A stretch of 7,767 nucleotides of DNA from Chloroflexota bacterium. GTDB taxonomy: Bacteria; Chloroflexota; UBA6077; CF-72. Each line of letters starts with the position of its first letter. The first letter of the stretch is position 1. Of this stretch, positions 5,479 to 7,767 are shown piece after piece. A program made the position numbers and the translations under genes. Under the pieces are notes generated by a model. That model did no database searches and was not told where the DNA came from. It saw only the letters and a list, made by a program, of their open reading frames with translations. Where the stretch lies: positions 1-7,767 of the forward strand of contig JAFAWJ010000449.1 of NCBI GenBank assembly GCA_019242065.1, given 5' to 3'.

Positions 5479-7613
5479 TGCGCCGCAACCTCGTCGTCCT
5501 CGGCATCGCCCTCGCCGCCACCTGCTTGTGCGCCTGGCTTCAGCTGCAGGAAGCTCAGGCGCTGTATGCCGGCGGCCCCCTGCACGCCCTCGAATCCGCC
5601 GTCCAGGACGCCGTGCTGCGCACCCGCAACCCGGATCGCTACGGCACCAGCGTCGGCCGCGACCCACGCAGCGTGATCACCCTGGTCAGCATCGACGAGC
5701 GCAGCCTGGCCGAGTTGGGCCTGTTTCGCGACTGGCCGCGCAGCTACTACGCGCAGGTCATCAACCAGCTCATGACCGCCCCGCCGCGTGTCATCGCCCT
5801 GGACGTGGGCTTCTTCGAGCCCGCCGCGGACGATGCACAGCTCGCGGACGCGATCGCCCAGGCGCGCGCACAGCGACCGCCTACCGCCGTCGTGCTCGCC
5901 GCCGCCGGCGAGGGTGACGCCAGGCACGGCGCAGACGGCACGGTCGCCTTCAACGACGGGCTCCAGCCAGACGCGACACTCGCCTCCGATCCAGACGTCG
6001 GCGCCACCGACGTGCTGCCCGACGACCGCGGCGTCGTACGCACGATGCCCTTGCTGCTCGATATGGGCAGCACCCAACGACCGAGCCTGGGTCTGCTGGC
6101 CGCCGCGCGCTACCTGCGCCGACCGACCTACGACGACGGTCGGCCCGATCCCGACACGTTCGTCCTGGCTGGCCGCCAGATTCCGGTCGATCCCTCCAGC
6201 GCCCTCCGCATCAACTACTTCGGGCCGCCGTCCGATCCGAGCGCGCCATCCACCACCTTCAAGACCGTCTCCTTCGTGGACGTGCTGCGCGGCGAGGCCG
6301 ATCCGGCCACCTGGCGCGACGGGATCACCTTCATCGGACTGATCGGCGCCACCGGGTTTGCCGACGACTACTGGACGCCGGTCAGCGAGTTGGGTCACAA
6401 GATGGCCGGCGTGGAAATCCACGCCAACGTCGCCGCCACGTTGCTCTCGACGCAGTTCCTGCACGACGCGCCGCTGCCGCTCGACTTCGCCGCGATCCTT
6501 CTGCTGGCCGTGGTGGTCGGGCTGATCACAGCCAACCTGGGGCCGACGACCGCGGCTGCCGCCAGCATCGGGGCGCTGGGCCTGGGGGTGCTGGCCAATC
6601 TCGTGGTGCTCGACCAGGCCGGCGTCCAGTTCGCCCTGGCAACCCCGATCCTGGCTGGCGCGCTCACCTTCGTCGGCGGCACCGCCTACCGCGTCGGCGT
6701 CGAAGAGCGCCAGGCGCGAGCCCTGCAGGCCGCCCTCGCGTCGGTCATCCCCGAGAGCGTGGCCCAGGAGATCGGTCGCCATCCGCAGCGGGTCCGACTG
6801 GGCGGCGAGCGACGCACGATCAGCGTCCTGTTTACGGACCTCAAGGGCTTCACGTCGTTCTCGGAGACCCTCGACCCACAGGTGCTCAGTCACGTGCTGG
6901 CCGAGTACCTGGATGCGATGACCAACGTCGTGTTTCAGTTCGGCGGCACGCTCGACAAATTCGTCGGCGACGCGGTCATGGCCTTCTGGAACGCGCCGCT
7001 CGACGATGCGGACCACGCCTGGCACGCGTGCCAGGCCGCCCTCGAGATGCAGGCGGCCCTGAATCGGCTCAGCGACCGCTGGGAGGCTGACGGATTATCG
7101 CGTCAGCAGATGCGCATTGGTATTCATACCGGGGCCGCCAGCGTCGGCAATATGGGCAGCACGCGGCGCTTCGCGTACACCGCCGTCGGCGACACGGTGA
7201 ACCTGGCCGCGCGGCTCGAGCCGCTCAACAACGAGTACGGCACGCGCATCTGCATCTCGCAGGCCACCTTTGACGCCGCGGCGGGTCACGAGCCGCTGCT
7301 GGTGCGGCAGCTGGACCTGGTGGCGGTCAAAGGCAAGCGCGAGGCGGTGCCGGTGCTGGAGCTGCTGGGACTGGCCAGCGACGCGGCGCTGGTGGATCGC
7401 TACACGGCGGTGCTGGACTGCTTCAATCGGGCGATGGTGCTGTATCACGCCCAGGAGTTCGAGGCGGCGGCCGAGTTGTTTGGGGATGCCGCCCGCGCGG
7501 GCGGGGACGAGGTTGACTTGCCGAGTGTGATGTACATCGAGCGCTGCCGCGAGCTGTCGGAGGCGCCGCCAGGTGCTGACTGGGATCGTGTGTACGTGAT
7601 GAAACACAAGTAG
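5478..7613 (+). CDS. CHASE2-domain transmembrane adenylate cyclase (class III)
   Basis: This 711-residue membrane enzyme is predicted to convert ATP to cAMP. The start is placed at GTG 5478 because it shares a base with the upstream stop (TAGTG), which suits translational coupling, and gives Met-Arg-Arg before the first helix. GTG 5460 would add six residues. TM1 is about 5-21. The extracytoplasmic CHASE2 sensor domain is about 35-325, with VSIDERSLAELG (70-81), IALDVGFFEP, DDRGVVRTMPLL and MAGVEIHANVAATLL. Three more helices follow (about 335-355, 361-380, 386-407), then a short cytoplasmic linker. The cyclase domain (about 445-630) is complete: metal Asp454 (FTDLKGF) and Asp498 (GDAVMAFW), substrate Lys494, Thr568 at the second adenine position, transition-state Asn575 and Arg579 (TAVGDTVNLAARLE). 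The C-terminus (about 635-711) is the usual helical tail ending in an 'IERC...PP..WD.V..M..K' pattern. All key residues are present, so activity is expected. The CHASE2 ligand is unknown; the neighbouring FecR-domain protein is the obvious candidate partner. Confidence 0.93.
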   Translation: MRRNLVVLGIALAATCLCAWLQLQEAQALYAGGPLHALESAVQDAVLRTRNPDRYGTSVGRDPRSVITLVSIDERSLAELGLFRDWPRSYYAQVINQLMTAPPRVIALDVGFFEPAADDAQLADAIAQARAQRPPTAVVLAAAGEGDARHGADGTVAFNDGLQPDATLASDPDVGATDVLPDDRGVVRTMPLLLDMGSTQRPSLGLLAAARYLRRPTYDDGRPDPDTFVLAGRQIPVDPSSALRINYFGPPSDPSAPSTTFKTVSFVDVLRGEADPATWRDGITFIGLIGATGFADDYWTPVSELGHKMAGVEIHANVAATLLSTQFLHDAPLPLDFAAILLLAVVVGLITANLGPTTAAAASIGALGLGVLANLVVLDQAGVQFALATPILAGALTFVGGTAYRVGVEERQARALQAALASVIPESVAQEIGRHPQRVRLGGERRTISVLFTDLKGFTSFSETLDPQVLSHVLAEYLDAMTNVVFQFGGTLDKFVGDAVMAFWNAPLDDADHAWHACQAALEMQAALNRLSDRWEADGLSRQQMRIGIHTGAASVGNMGSTRRFAYTAVGDTVNLAARLEPLNNEYGTRICISQATFDAAAGHEPLLVRQLDLVAVKGKREAVPVLELLGLASDAALVDRYTAVLDCFNRAMVLYHAQEFEAAAELFGDAARAGGDEVDLPSVMYIERCRELSEAPPGADWDRVYVMKHK

Positions 7614-7671
7614 TCTCTGGAGAGATCAGCTGGGTTCCGACAGGACATATGCCACACCACCAAGATCCACA

Positions 7672-7767
7672 ATGATCAAAATCATCTCAGCCGCTAACTT
7701 GCATCCCACCAATCGCAGCCGCGACGAGTTTTTTCGCTACTGGCGCGAGCTCCACGGGCCACTCTTT
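7672..7767 (+). CDS. EthD-like domain protein (partial, N-terminus only)
   Basis: ATG 7672 opens 32 codons that run off the window: MIKIISAANLHPTN, then RSRDEFFRYWRELHGPLF. The pattern 'MIK......P..SRDEF..YWR..HGPL' is the N-terminus of EthD/dimeric alpha-beta-barrel proteins, small dimeric proteins found with oxidative or degradative enzymes. It lies 58 bp after the cyclase stop on the same strand. No ribosome site is obvious and no terminator is visible in the gap, so whether it belongs to the operon is open. The biochemical role cannot be read from this fragment. Confidence 0.75.
   Translation, partial: MIKIISAANLHPTNRSRDEFFRYWRELHGPLF

Noticed and set aside
5436..7025. 529-codon open frame on the minus strand antisense to the CHASE2 cyclase
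   Set aside because: Same reason: the sense strand encodes an intact cyclase with all catalytic motifs, and the antisense product resembles no family I recognise.
7095..7097. TTA codon in the cyclase gene (another lies at 4321-4323 in the FecR-protein gene), considered as a rare-codon control point
   Set aside because: TTA-dependent control is established for Streptomyces development; nothing here indicates that lineage, and isolated rare codons are expected by chance.
7614..7625. Small palindrome TCTCTGGAGAGA after the cyclase stop, considered as a terminator
   Set aside because: The stem is only about four pairs with a tight loop, is not GC-rich and has no following T run.

Overview
The window is high-GC bacterial DNA with GTG starts, few recognisable Shine-Dalgarno sequences and Thr/Ser/Pro-rich 'TPTATPT' stalks on secreted proteins. 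That combination, with a cyclase fused to an NB-ARC/TPR (STAND) protein and a FecR/CHASE2-cyclase pair, points to Chloroflexota, with Actinomycetota as second choice. This assignment is an inference from protein style, not from a marker gene.

Layout. (1) At the left edge, on the minus strand, is the N-terminal part of a small single-pass membrane protein (1-458, cut by the window edge) with an extracytoplasmic helical motif. (2) A 121-bp divergent intergenic region (459-579) holds weak promoter-like hexamers on both strands and a 7-bp inverted repeat that reaches the first base of the next start codon. (3) A tight three-gene plus-strand cluster follows: a cytosolic class III cyclase-like/NB-ARC/TPR protein (580-3318); a secreted FecR-domain protein with a duplicated insert, a ZU5-like domain and a Thr/Ser/Pro stalk (3334-5478); and a CHASE2 transmembrane adenylate cyclase (5478-7613). 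The gaps are 15 bp and a 1-base stop/start overlap, so one transcript is likely. (4) The first 32 codons of an EthD-like protein (7672-7767) run off the right edge.

How the genes may work together. The FecR-domain protein and the CHASE2 domain both lie outside the membrane, so the pair could sense an envelope signal and convert it to cAMP in the cytoplasm through the canonical catalytic site of the third gene. The first gene carries a second cyclase-like domain, but three of its active-site positions are altered (Glu54, His109, Phe116). It may therefore be a nucleotide-sensing or pseudo-cyclase input for a STAND switch rather than a working adenylate cyclase. The family pairing is known biology. 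The parts that look unusual are the altered cyclase site, the Cys-bounded duplicated insert inside the FecR region, the aromatic C-terminal tail of the FecR protein, and the presence of two cyclase modules in one transcription unit. I see no RNA genes, mobile elements or CRISPR arrays.
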